A stretch of DNA of 64,000 bases from Pelmatolapia mariae (taxonomy: Eukaryota; Chordata; Actinopteri; Cichliformes; Cichlidae): contig NC_086228.1 of NCBI RefSeq assembly GCF_036321145.2, positions 30,269,181-30,333,180 of the forward strand, given 5' to 3'. How positions within the stretch are numbered: position 1 is the first letter of the stretch; each line of letters starts with the position of its first letter. Positions 22,561-35,361 of this stretch are shown in pieces. The notes beneath the pieces were generated by a model that saw nothing but the letters and a program-made list of their open reading frames with translations, made no database searches and was not told where the DNA came from. The position numbers and the translations under genes were made by a program.

Positions 22561-23701
22561 GAGGCGTGATTTGTCACTGCAGATAACAAGCCTCCACTGC
22601 TCCACAGCATGCTTTACGCCACTGCATCCAAGACTTTGTACTTTGTTTGATGATGTAAGGCTTCGTGCATAGAGTTTCATGGAATAGGTTTCCATAGCTG
22701 AGTAGCTGCATGTGTTCTTGAGCATCTGAAGGCCACATGAAGCCTGAGGGTCTATAACAATTGACACACTTGTGCACTATGCACCTCAGCATCCTCTGAC
22801 CCTGCTCTGTGTTTTTAGATGGCCAACATTTCATGTCTGATTTAATATTCAAGGATGAGAGCAGGGTGGAAGGTTTTAGTGGTTGAACTTTGGCATGTGG
22901 GAACAGAACAAGCTTTCAAGGATACATTTATAATACAAACAAAAACAAAATTTAAAAAAAAAACGCCCACACATGACGGCCTACTGAATTTTTTTTATTT
23001 AAGAGGAAAATTTTAAAAACAGTGATCTGGAAGTGCAAATGCAGATCTTGATGACATTTTCATTTTTCTTAGAATAGCCGTGATATTTCCCAGTGTCGTC
23101 TGTTTATTGTCTCAGACAGGACGATTCCTCTTACTGTCATATATAAAATCAGCAAAATATGCAGCCCTGCCATCCTTTATCATACCATTTAAAACAATTA
23201 TGCACTCTTTTAGATGTAGCCTGTCCACATCTAGTTTATTAGCTCTATAACCGTTCGGAGCTTCAGCAGTCACTACGGATAGCCTCACTTATCCTGGGGA
23301 GTGACTTCTGGAGGATGCATGTCTCATTTTCAAAGGAGCCACTTTTTCAAGTATTAAAGCAAAGTTCACTGGAAGGATTAGCAAGCATGTGGCTCTGATA
23401 ATGGTAAGTTAACATTAAATAAATCTGAAAAATGATCATGGTACATAAATAAGAGGAGGTTACAGTCTTGTTTTGCTGATAAGCTGCTTCACTTAATAAA
23501 GTTTTAAGTCTTAATTTAAATAAAGTTGTTATGGTTCAGTCAGTGTGGGTTTGGGGTTTTGTTTTTCAGGTGGAGTTGGCGCTCTGTTTTTTTCCCTGCC
23601 AGATGATTCCCATTGATATAGTGAATCTGAGTTCCTATCAGTTTGTAAATTTTCAGTGGAATCATTGTCACGCTGTTTTGTTTTTTCTCATCACCGTCAC
23701 A
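22561..23701. other. Unassigned DNA
   Basis: No supported gene. Frames at 22558-22852 (minus) lack motifs. Confidence 0.35.
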
Positions 23702-23794
23702 GGTACCACTGACTGCTCAGCCTGCTCTTCACCTGTTTTCATGAGGAAACCCAGCAGCCAAACCAGTGCTCCCTCCAGGCTCCGCTACTCCAAG
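23702..23794 (+). other. Candidate exon, host gene unknown
   Basis: A strong polypyrimidine tract and acceptor (CTCATCACCGTCACAG, ending near 23701) precede an open segment reading TDCSACSSPVFMRKPSSQTS and then APSRLRY. It can end either at a TGA after Lys (RYSK stop) or at a donor-like CAAGTGAGAT. The codons are more GC-rich than the flanks. I do not recognise the protein. It could be an internal or last exon of a gene whose introns fill this region, or chance. Confidence 0.25.
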
Positions 23795-23871
23795 TGAGAT
23801 TCATTCAGGCTCATTTCACACGTTCCCTGCCATATTCTTTTCCCCGGGCAGAGAGCAAGGTCCATAAAGAC

Positions 23872-25040
23872 TAGGAATGGGTACCGGTATCCGGTGCCAT
23901 TATGGCACTGGTTCTGACATAAACAGTAATAACCAGACCGAAAATTTCGGTGCTTTATTTCGGTGCTTTTTTTTTCCCGGAGATGTCATACACTTTGAAT
24001 TCTAGCCAATCATTTTACCTTTGCAAGCGTAGTAGGCGGGCCCAGGTACGTACGTTCTTTTAGAGCAGAGCTACAGATTAAAAATGCCCAAGGCGCTTGC
24101 ATATTTTACTTCACAGTAAAATATGCAAACTCAGCAGCCTGCAACAAGTGCTTCAAGCTGATACTGTGATACTGTGCAAAGGAGGTAACTCCTCGAATCT
24201 GATGAAACACCTGGAGACGCATAGCGTTTTTTTAAAAGCCGAGAAATGCACCGTATTTGATAGCTTGCTGCGAGACCTCACACCGAGCACATCTACTGCG
24301 GGTGTGGTGCCTGTTATCGGACCCGGAGTTAGCAACATCCTCCAAGAACCCGAAGAGTAGAGTCCTGGCCCCTAGCCCTGCCAGTGTAGCAGAAATGATG
24401 ACGGATGATGATGGCAGCAGCAGCTGTTCTTCTCTGCGTGAGTAGCTTAATGTTGTTCGTGTATAATTTACGTTGAGTAGGCTAACCACGTTATTACATT
24501 AATGCATGTAAGGTGAACTAGCAAACACCGTCGTAGTTACATGTGGCTGTCTTCTTGTTTGATGGCAGATACTCCCTTCACCCTGGCCAAAAAGGCTAAA
24601 ATGACCAAAGAAAAAGAGGGAAACAGCTAAACATGAGAGGTTTTTGGACAAAGTTTGTGTTTTTTCCATTGATTAAGCACTGCTTCCAGCCAAGAGTGAT
24701 ACCATATATGCCCTATAGCTGCAGAAAAGGCTAACATTGTTATCTTTTTACAAAAAAAACAGCTAAACATAAGAGGTTTTGGGACAAAGTTTGTGTTTTT
24801 TTCCATTGTTTAAGCACTGCTTCCAGCCAAGAGTGATACCATATATGCTCTATAGCTGCAGAAAAGGTTAACATTGTTATCTTTTTACAAAAAAACAGCT
24901 AAACATAAGAGGTTTTGGGACAAAGTCTGTGTTCTCCATTCTTTAAGCACCAGTTTGAGCACCGTTTAAGCACCGGCACCGTTTCAAAAGTACCGGTTTG
25001 GTACTGGTATCGGATAAAACCTAAACGATACCCATCCCTA
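23872..25040 (+). mobile_element. hAT element, internally deleted, 8-bp target duplication
   Basis: The ends are TAGGAATGGGTACCGG and its near-complement ...CGATACCCATCCCTA. Flanking 8-mers ATAAAGAC (23864-23871) and GTAAAGAC (25041-25048) match at 7 of 8 positions, as expected for an ageing hAT insertion. Inside, 24110-24260 in mixed frames reads AACNKCFKL and SSNLMKHLETHS, a BED-type zinc finger of the transposase N-terminus, after a start MPKALAYFTSQ. The DDE domain is absent, so this copy is non-autonomous. Internal tandem repeats are listed separately. Confidence 0.85.
24623..24960 (+). repeat. 136-bp tandem repeat, about 2.5 copies, inside the hAT element
   Basis: Units begin ACAGCTAAACAT at 24623, 24759 and 24895, giving a constant 136-bp period. 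Each contains CACTGCTTCCAGCCAAGAG and GATACCATATATGC; the third copy breaks off near 24945-24960. Differences between units are few. Confidence 0.9.
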
Positions 25041-25570
25041 GTAAAGACATGGATGAATATAGCTGCAGTGAGTGGGCTGACATCACATTAAATCCTATGG
25101 ATTAAGAATGGGATGTTACTGAAATGTATCTGTGTGTGATGGCAGGCGAGTGAAAACCTTTAGAAATATCGTGTGTATCTGCTTCAGGCAGACGTCCTTT
25201 AGATTTTGCTGTGTTTTTGAGACAATAATAGACTGATTTTGTAATTGTCTTGTCGAAATTTAGGTCATTGGAGATTTCTGGTCTGATTTCAGGATTTAAA
25301 CATCACGCTTTCTTGATAGGTAAAGAAATTGTAATCTTTTCTTTAGGGTTGAAAACCATAATTTCACACTTTTCTGAGTTCAGTCATAGAATGCTTGGGT
25401 TTTCTGAGTGAGTGCAGGAGACCGTAATGCTGTGGTGACCCTGATGTGAACAGTTGTATATCATCTGTATACCAGTGACAGGAAGTATTATGTAATCTGA
25501 GCAAGAAGGAGGCACATTTATATCCAGCACACAAGATCGTTTCATATGTCAATTATTAATGCCCTGTCAG

Positions 25571-26435
25571 CAGAGATGGGCAGTAACGTGTTAAAAGTAG
25601 TGTGTTACTGTAATCCGATTACTCTTTTCAAGTAAGAAGTAAAGTAAGGGATTATTATTGCAAAAAAAAAGTAATTAGATTACTGTTACTTTCCCGTAAG
25701 CACGCTGTGTTACTCCGTTACTATTTGTGAGAGTGTCTCATGACAGTGACGTACGAGCGTGCGACGTCTGTAGCAGCCACAGACGTGTGCAGATCAACAA
25801 TGGATAATATGGAGTGCAGCAGAGAGTACGACCATGCAGCGTTTAAAGCGTGGAAGTAATCACATTACTTTGAGTTTGATTCTGTAAAAAGTGACAAAAA
25901 CATTAGCGTCCGCTGTGCACTCTGCAGGGTGCCACGGGAATGTGACATTCACAGAGAAACCCCCGGATCCCCCCACTGACATGACCGCTGTGGGCAAACC
26001 TCCACCCGCCCCACTCCTGCTACACAGCTGACAATAGATTTAAGAGCTGCTGAGTCTTTGATTTTATTTTCTGCTGTGTTTTACTTGCATCTATTTGAAA
26101 GAGTGTAAACACAAAACATTATTTCATTTTATATGCTGGAATATGCAGAACATTTTTTAAAGTTAAAAGATTCAAACTAATAAAACAAGTTTTAAAAAGA
26201 GACTTTTTCATTTGATTACATTTTATATGATGATTATGCAGAAAAAATAGAACTGGGCTGAAAGGTCTGTTGCTTTATTACATATTCAGGTTGTTTATCA
26301 CGTTTTTAAGAAGCAACTAAGTAATAAACTAACTAACTACTTTCAAAAATACGTAATCAGGAAAGTAACAGGATTACTTTCTTGGAGAAGTAATCAGTAA
26401 CTAACTACTATTTTCAAGTAACTTGACCAACACTG
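25571..26435 (+). mobile_element. hAT derivative, 865 bp, perfect 8-bp target duplication
   Basis: It runs from CAGAGATGGGCAGTAACG to ...GTAACTTGACCAACACTG, flanked by identical CCTGTCAG copies at 25563-25570 and 26436-26443. Internal sequence 25800-25935 encodes a decayed start MDNMECSREYDHAAFKAW and FEFDSVKSDKNISVRCALC, the first half of a BED-type zinc finger. The rest of the transposase is missing. AAGTAAC/GTTACT motifs are repeated in both subterminal regions. Confidence 0.92.
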
Positions 26436-26443
26436 CCTGTCAG

Positions 26444-29400
26444 TATGTGGGAGTCAAGTCCTGCTGAGAATCCATGAAGGCAGGGATGGTGTTTTATTTT
26501 GATGGGGACACGAAGCAAAGACAGACTGGGATCATATCATTATGTGAAAGAAGGAAAGGGGGGGGACGTTCTGAAGACCGAAGTGTGGTGGTCCAGGCCA
26601 GGTACACAAAAAGACAGGGAGCTGGATTTAAATGCATGTGTGTCAGGAAAAAGTGAAAAAGCAGTGAAAATGCAAAATGAGCAGCATCTGGCTGCATTTC
26701 AGTGATCCTGCAACGCTGAGTGCAGGATTTATAAAATCACGAGCCGGCTAAAGTGATCCCCGTTTTTATTTTGATCCATTTCCCATTGTGGAGGACAAAA
26801 AGGTTTCAAACTTGTCCAGGCCTTACACCTCACCTGTGCTCTCCCCAATGGTAGTTAATGCATAAAAATAAGGCTTTTATGGAAACACTGAATAGAAAAT
26901 TGGTTCCTTAAAAAAGACTCAATTTACAGTTCAGAATTGTATGTAGGTTATTTTATGCAACATTCACAGTGTCTTTGAATGGCAGAGATGTAGAAATGTG
27001 TGCATGTACTACACAGAGCCATGACTCAGTGTTGTAATGAATCTTACACGTCTGAATGTGTGATTGAAGTTATTTGTCATTCTTAACACAAACAAGCAGA
27101 AATTTTGAACTTTTATCTGTATTTTCATACATTTTTCATACTAGGAGAAACCTCCCTTATGGCCATTTGCACTATAGTCAAATGACAGAATGCATTTCAC
27201 TTTTTATTATAAAAAGTTGTGTTGTAAAATGAGTTCGGATCCTTTTTTTTCCTTTATTCAGACTCATAATTATCAAATAACACGATGTAGTCCTGTCAAG
27301 GTTTTTGTAGTTAACTAGAACTTTATGATTAAAAATAAACTACATGTTAAAAAAATCTTTTTTTTTTGTTTAATTATTTAATATTTTGTGGTAGCTCGGC
27401 GGGTTAGAGTAGGTAAGCTACTAACTGGAAGCTTGATCCCAGGCTGCTCCAGTTTTCATGCCAAAATATTCCAGGTTTTGTTCCACTTATTTCCATCTCA
27501 CCATTTCCAGCTCAGTAAAGAATTTTTATGGCATGGGGTTTTCTTCCCAGAAGCACTGAAATTGAAATAATAGATGGAAGAAAAACACATTCATCCAACT
27601 TCAGGCTTCTTCTTTTCTGGCACAGAGAGAAAAAAGCACCAAGAAGGAAAGTGTGCTGTCTCCCTGTCCGATTCAGCTGAGGGAATTTTAATGAGCATCC
27701 GGTGAAGGCCTCCTTAACAAGAAGAGAGGGGTGAAACAATGACAGACAAAGGGAGGAAGGAGAGTGTTTTGGAAGCTGTAATAGCTTGGAAAGGATGTCT
27801 TTTAAGATGCTGATGATGAGAGGGATTGGTCAAGCATAGATGACATGACAGAGGGATGAGAAAACACGAGGAAGTCGAGTTTCTCCTGTATTTCTTTCTT
27901 TTCCCAGCTGATCGTCTGTGTAACAGTGATAAAATATGATACAGAACTGAAGGTATAATATGTGATTACTGAGTTATTTATTCTTAGACACATATGCTTT
28001 GATATTTGGGTTATGGACAGTATGAGTGGGATAGTCTGGATGCTTTTTAAAATAATATCATTAATACTTTTAATTATGAAGTAACTTTATGCAAAGTGCA
28101 GTAAAGAGGAAAAAATAGAGCCTTTGTCTTTAAAACTGCACCAGTTATGCTCAGTACTTGAGTTTTATTTAGGTCGATAGATGTTCAGCATCAGGACTGG
28201 GACAGCTCTGTGGATTTAGACTGTGTCTTAATGTGATACTAAAATGATTGTCTCTGATTTGCTAAGTGGGGCAAGAGTGAGGATGCAACTGGAGGAAAAA
28301 CTGTACCGGTAGGAGGAAATGTTCTGTAGGTGATTTACTAATGGTGTTCTTATTTATAAAGAAGGATGCAGGCAGTGAAAGGTTGTGTGGTAGAAAGGAG
28401 GACCCATATGGGCAGTAACCTCTTTACAGTGAGCTGTACATTGGGGCTGATGAATAGAGTTTACATAACATACAAAAAGGAAACTGAAAACTTCCACTTA
28501 CTGAAATCTAAACTGGCCCAAGACAGCACCCAGTCTCAGTGCAGTTACAAGAGCTTGCTTCACTCTTACCACGTCTGCAAGACTTTATCTCTGTAAGTTC
28601 TGACGAGTGTGGACTGCAAGCTCTCCATACAAGTCTCTCATTGAGCCAGCATCCATCCTGGGAGTGCTGCTGTAGCCTCCACATGTTGGCCTGTTCTTGC
28701 TGGCCTGTGGAAATGCTTCCTCCCTGGGTCGCCTTTACTTCCCAGCTCCAGTGTTTCTTCTAATTTGCGCACAAGAATTCAAGGATGCAACAAGGTAAAG
28801 TCCAGTTTTATTTGCCTCTTGCTGCCATCTCACGATTAATAAAAAAAACATAAATAAATAAAAATAAAAATCTTAGATTCCAGAATCAAAGCAGGAAAGA
28901 AAGAGCAGAGGGATGTTCTCTAGGTGCAGCGAATCAATGAACACACTACTTACTAGTACATTTATCTGTGATTGCATTTCATCCTCAAAGTATTTCCATT
29001 TGTTTTGCAATTTTTAGTGGAGTCATGCTTAAATCTAGTTGTGCAGCTGATGAATGATATGTTTACCATTGATTTTTACATATCTCCCCAAATCGTTTGA
29101 ACCAAAGTACGCTAAATCCAGTATATAATGATTCTTGTGTAACAGAAAAAGAAAAACCAATAAAACACAAGAAGAAAAAACGCTTATAAGGTGTCCTATC
29201 GATGACACCTGACTGTACTGTTACTGCTGACATTTTCATCTGTCTTGTCTCCTTTTAGCTTCACCACTTGTATTTTATTTTACAATCACATGCATGTTTG
29301 ATTGCAGAAGCACCCCTGCTATTTTCAGTTAGTCAATAAGGCTTTCTCTGCTGTTCTTCATCTCTTTTCTGATTCTCTGCTTAACATTTCTTCTCTAGTC

Positions 29401-31009
29401 AATTGGGGCTCTTTTCACTCAAAATTACATTTAATACATTGCATATGCTTATCCTCTTATTGAAAAATCACCTGGATCATTCATGTGTGTTTCTGAGCAT
29501 TATAGGCAGCCTAAATAACTGAAGGTAGTCCAACTTTCTGTGCTCCTCACCTTCCTCCACACCAAGACACGCACATTTTCTCTTCATTATTCAATCCACC
29601 ACTCCAGTGCTGCTTTCACTTTGTTGCATTGCATCTTATTTCTTCTGTCTTCACTTCATCACGTATATAGCACCATTTTCAGGTTGGGAGGGGGGAGTGT
29701 ACTATCGGGGTAATAGTTGGCAGGTTGCAGACCTACACAGTTTGCTTTCCGTCCTCCACAAAAATGACTTTAGTCTCATGGCAGTGCATACAACCCCACA
29801 TAATGTGACAAATATGGTGACATCTTCATTGACAGACTGTAGTAACACTTCACATTCTTTACTGGTTGCTAATTCAAGACACATTTCAAAAAGTGCTTTC
29901 CGTTACAGTTTGTAAGTTGCTATCTCTGTCTGTTCTATGGTTTATTTTGAAAAGCTTAACGATGAAGAAATAGGTAAGCGCAGCTTCAGCAGCCTCACAA
30001 GGCTCCCTCTTGTCCACAAATGGACTGCTGGTCAGCTTTCTCTTCTTGCATCCAGTCCAGTTTCAGCATCATCCTGTATCCATGTGTTTGCTCACTATTT
30101 TTGCATATCCATGTTTTCTTTACCTGTGTACCTCTGTTGCTTGTGAAGCTTGCACACAAGGATTTCACTAGCTTAGGTCTTAAGGCCTCACTTAGTTCTT
30201 TGTCAACTTTCAGCCTTACTACAAGATAGGATGAAGACAATATATGTCATTCATGGGGAAGTTCTTTGCCAATAGACATGTGGAGGTAGCACCACCGCTG
30301 AGAGGATGAGGAGTGCTGGTTTCTGTCAACACTCTGGGTCTAATCAGAAGACTAACAAGAAGAGCCTAACCTATGCCGGGCAGAACAGCTTCAAAACAAA
30401 ACAAAAAATAAGACATTCTGGCTCTACCACTAACAAAACCCCTATTATTCTGCTGCTGTGTGTCTCAGTAATGTTTTTCTCACTTGCTCCGGCCTCAGTC
30501 AACTCCTTATCCAGTGTTCTACAGTTGACTAGTAGTGTGTATGCACTGCAGATAGCAATCTTCTTTTTCTATAAAGTCTTTAATCTGTACGAATCAACTG
30601 ATATCCTGATGAATCCAAGTGTTTATCAGAGGAAAAGTGATTTTTAGGACACTTGAGTGTGACATCAGCTAACAGCATTCTCTTAGCTTATAACCAGCTG
30701 CTGTTGTTGTTTTCAGCTGTCTGGAGATGACTACCCAGTTTGCAGAAAAATAGCATCTCCTAAAGTAGTGTTGAACTGACATCCATGTGCAGAGAGATGT
30801 GTGTGTGTCGGGGGATGGATGTGTGACCTATGGCTTCAACAGCCTTTGTTAACATCTACACAAACATCTGAACAACTAGTAGCTCCAATATCTGCAAGAA
30901 GTAACTACTATCGCAACTAGGGATTGACAAGGTACAACAAAAATTCTATGGCAAGTGAGAGCCAGGAGGTCAGGTCAGGAGGGTGGTGTCATCATCCCTA
31001 CATTCTGAG
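26444..31009. other. Long unassigned DNA
   Basis: No gene or transposon recognised in about 4.5 kb. AT-rich with small A-rich runs (about 28845-28872). Frames of 60-113 codons (for example 29607-29915 and 30306-30647) lack motifs, recognisable splice structure and codon bias. This and 10745-15145 are the least repeat-dense parts. Confidence 0.4.
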
Positions 31010-31560
31010 AGTGGGTATTAAGCCCCAAGAATACCTGGTACATTGAATATCAGAGCAGCTGATCTGAAAGAGAAGATCACGTCTAAGCTGGAAATCCTGC
31101 TGACCAACAAGAGTATGTGACGTACCCTTTGAAAGTCTATGAAAATGTGAATGCTACAAAAAGATGTAATGCTGTTTATGGATGAGACACACCCAGAATG
31201 GCTAACTGAAGGCCGGACCACCCTGATCACCGAGGATGGGACCGGTCCCATCCAACTACCGGCCAATAACATGCCTCAGCACAACATGGAAGCTCCTGTC
31301 AGGCCTCATAGCAGGTAAGATGAACAGGCACAAGGCTCAAAAGAAGTGCCCACAAGGGAATAGGCGGAAAGGGTAGAGCGGCAAAACATTAGCTACTCGT
31401 AGATAAAGCAGTCATTCAAGAGTTCAGACCAGACTGACCAACCTGTGCACTGCATAGATTAAAAGTTTATGACTCAATGAAAACCTATGTCTCAGTGCCT
31501 CACAGATGGATCCTGGAAGGCTTAGAACGACACAAGAACCCTAAGAGTCTTCAGTCCAGA
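31010..31560 (+). pseudogene. R4/Rex6-like LINE, RT region fragment, copy 2
   Basis: Mixed frames read PEWLTEGRTTLI (about 31195-31230), then text equivalent to NYRPITCLSTTWKLLSGLIA (about 31256-31315), a MNRHKAQK segment, TRLTNLCTA (about 31430-31455) and SVPHRWILEGLE (about 31493-31530). These are the early RT blocks of the same LINE family whose 3' part occurs at 2296 and 54440. Frameshifts and stops interrupt it throughout, and the catalytic part is not present. The first about 180 bp are only weakly similar. Confidence 0.65.
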
Positions 31561-34500
31561 TGGTTGCTTTTCCAGCCATTCAGACTAGGTGGTCAAAATA
31601 ACAATACCACAGATGCTTTTTGTAGTCTTTGCTGAGTCTTCTTTCTTAAGGCCTTTTAAGGTGAATCCAAGAGAAAATCTATGAAAGCACAATGTCAAGA
31701 ACATTAGATGCAACTAATAGTACCAGCAGCAAAATAATAGATACAAGTTCTGGGTCTCAGAGGTACTGTTACTGTTGTCCTGTTGAATTCACCTTAAATC
31801 TTCGACTATTCTCCCACTCAGTAAAAGTCAAACTTCCAAAACTCTGTTCGCTCGAGTACTAAGTGTTTTTGGCTTCTTCTGAATGAGTACAGCTGTGTGC
31901 CGCTCGCACGATTTCCGCCTGCTCATCATCAGAACGCCTTGTGCCTGCCGGCTTCTTTGTGATTCTCTATTCAAAGATGATCTGCACCCCTTAACCAGCA
32001 CTTGCCTTTTCATCACTTTGTCCTGTTCTCCTCCTCTTCCTCCTTCCCCTCCTCCTCCTCCGTCGTTGAGCAGTAAAGCCGGTACATAACTCGTCTTTTC
32101 CTGATGACTAAACTCTCCACAATTCTAATACCACACTCTGAATTAATATGGAAATACAGGGCAGTAGAGGAGTGGAGCATTAATCCAAGTGCTTTCACCT
32201 TTGTGCACTCACAGTAAGACAACTTTTTCCTTTGCTAAATATGCACCCTGTACTTGTAAAACAAACCCGCATCCACTTTAGATGAATAACGACTGGTGAA
32301 TATGCTGGGGCTCATAGCAGGGGTGGAAGTGGCACTTTTGTTTCTTCTTTTACTCCAAGGTTGGGAGCACAGTAAGGTGGCAGCAGGCGAAGTACCCAAG
32401 TAGCATATCTGGAAGAAGTAAGAAAATTGGTGCTCAGGAGCTGCTACCATTGCGGTCTGCTTCCCTGCCTGGTGCTCAGCACGGCTCCAAAATGCTCATT
32501 TGTTTTCTCAGCCTTATCATACATTGGTTTTCTACCCTGCTGAACTCACAGATACAGAGCAGAGGTACACCTGGCAGATCCATAAAAAGCCAGAAAAAAA
32601 CTGTTTCCATAAGGAACCAGATACAACTACAGAGTTATTGTCTGCTACAATAAGGCTGTAGCTCTGTTGGAGCCGAGGATTCATCCATTGAGTTTATTCT
32701 CTCCAGCACACATTTACACAAACTCACTGACCCCTCAACTTCAGTCATTTTACACAATCCCAAAATACACACATGCACACACACACGTAAATGCACAAAC
32801 ACACACACAAAGAGCTACAAAAAACAAGCCAATAGACGGGCGTGTGCATTGTCTGGATTCTGTAGTCTCTGCCTTTTCTTCTGTGGCTGACTTTAAAGAG
32901 TTTGAAATGACATGACAGTGATTTGTGAGGTTGCTGCTGGTTAAGTTTGGTCCAACACCATGAGCCCATTTTAATCATTACATATTATACTACACTCAGT
33001 TCAGCCTCTCATATTCAAACAATTAAGAGATTACTGCTTTACACAATACAGGTCCCCATCCCTCTTTTTAACAAATTGTTCTTTTTAAGCTAAGAAGTTG
33101 AGCTTCAATGTAATCACTGTCTGCTTGTGCAGACTGAAGATGTGCCTGTCACTGACGTGTTACCCATTATTTACATTTTTGTACACTCAAAAAAGTATTA
33201 TAAATGTATATTGTGTTTGTTAAATGATTCTTTCTTGGTGGTTGCATTTGAATCTAAGAAAATTAAAATCAACTAAATGTATATGTGTTCACCCAATGAG
33301 AAGCAAGTACTTGAAAACAGTGTCTCTATTGCTGATGCTCCACACCCCAGGAAAAGGTCCAATCAAAGCAAGCAGGAACAAACATTGGAAGGTTTTTAAG
33401 CTCACACATCTTCAGAGCTTGTTGAAGAACCTCTTTTTTTGCATTCATATTATGTTTTGAGTGTATAGTAAAGTAAAAAATGTCACAAAAGAGGATAAGA
33501 ATAATCAAATTACCAAAATTCTACATTAAGCATCAATAAAAAACTTTTAAAAGTGGTAATTCCCAGCGTTAAATGAAGTAACCAAGTGCTGCTGAACACA
33601 GAGATACAGAGCAACGGTACAACATGACTCAACTTAGAATATGAAAATGTAATTTGATGATAGCAACACTTTCAACATTTCTTGTGTTGTCTGAATATAG
33701 TGATATATTTTCATGGAGGGTAATTGTGTAGTTATTGGTGTGTATGTTCCAAATAATTCTTCTACTATCTCACCTTATAAACTCATCCCTCAGGTAAAAT
33801 GTTAACCAGAAGAAGCCATAAAGAGTGGGACAAAAGCTCTCTCCTCTTGTCCGATGATGCTTTGTTGCATGCCTTCCCAGTGCTTCTTCACACTCCTTTC
33901 TGACTCCTCTCAGCAAAGTCAGTCACAAAAGAAGCGAGGCAAAGCTCAAATGACAAACCCACAGGATGTGACTCAGCTTGCTCCACCATGAAGAATAGCA
34001 GGGATTGAATTTATGTTGTAGTCAAGGCGTAAAGGCACAGCTGGGGGCCTGAGAAGTTTGAGTCTTGAACTGTACAAGATCATTTTTGAATTAGAAATAA
34101 TGTAACCAAAAAGCTCTTTGAAGTTGGCCGTGGTATCTTGGAGTGCTACATTTCACCTTGTCCTTGGATCAGGTACAATTTCAACTCCATGCAGTTGGGC
34201 TAATGCTCAACAGCAAAAGAGCAGCAGAATACTCTCATGATGAAGCTGCACGGTTAGGAAAATGTGTTTTTGAAATATCAAACACAGGTGTTTTTTTCAA
34301 AGGGCTCCATTTTGTTCCATTTACTTTAATGTTTATTCTCAAACAGTCAGAATATTTTCATTTACAAGAGTTGAAATGCCATAAATGAATGAATGAAGCT
34401 GAAATAATGTGAAACAAAACACTGAGCTAAGATCAGATACAAAAAATTGTTGGCAAAATGTGACATTCCGAATATTTTGCTGACTAATTTGGTAACACAG

Positions 34501-34852
34501 ACAGTAACAGTGGAAACAGTCCTATCAGTGTATCAATCACTCAGGGTTATTGTGTACAAAGAGATGTAAGAGGCAAAACCATGACCAACACACCATAATG
34601 TATAGTGCCATGGTCAGGTGATTTTTTGGCTTTAATGTTTGCCATACTGTGATGCACAGTGGCATGCTGTCGCATCCATGATCAGAGTTGGGTTACATAA
34701 AGGGTAGCAGAGATTAATATGATTTTTAGCTGACGATCCTTAGATTCAGTCACTGAATTCCACCTTTACACCAACTTTACACCGTATAGTATAAAGACAG
34801 TATAAACAGCATACTGCCAGTGCAGAGCAGGCAAACCATCCAAGACTATTTA
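31561..34852. other. Unassigned DNA with small simple repeats
   Basis: No gene supported. It includes a pyrimidine tract at about 32025-32065 and an impure CA tract at about 32766-32812. Confidence 0.35.
32766..32812. repeat. Impure (CA)n microsatellite
   Basis: ACACACAT, GCACACACACACG and AAACACACACACAAAG runs in close succession. Confidence 0.8.
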
Positions 34853-34912
34853 ATTCAATTCCTTTTATAAAGCGTCAAATCACAACAACAGCTTCATCAT
34901 GGTGCTAACTCA
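34853..34912 (-). repeat. L2-like LINE 3' tail, reverse
   Basis: The reverse complement reads GTTGTTGTGATTTGACGC then TTTATAAAAGGAATTGAA, the last part of the same tail family seen at 21805 and 50240. Confidence 0.6.
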
Positions 34913-35361
34913 TGAAAGATCTGCTGACATCTTCTGACATCTTGTTGAATCTTGTTGAACTGAACTCATTGTTTTCTTTAGATGTGAGGCCAAAGGCAGC
35001 CTTTACAATGTAGGTAACAGAAAATAAAGCTTTCTTTGCTATCCTTTTCTTTGCTCATGTTCTGCATAACTGAGTCAAGCTGAGTATAGTCATTAGAATT
35101 TAAATTAAGAGCAAAGGTGGAAAGTAACGAATTACATTTACTTGCGTTATTGTAATTGAGTAGAGTGAAAAGTCATTTTTCAAGTCTGTAATTTTACTTT
35201 TACTTAAATATATTTTTTTAAAAAGTATTGTACTTCGCTACGTTTTCAATCACACCTGATACTGAGTAAATTTAAAAAAAACAAAACAAAACATTGTGCT
35301 TCGGAAATACTGCAGGGAATGATGGGTAGTAGAACAAATTGGCGCTAAGGTCACAATAAAG

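Noticed and set aside
24623..24960. CRISPR-like array
   Set aside because: The 136-bp units are directly tandem without unique spacers and lie in a eukaryotic transposon.
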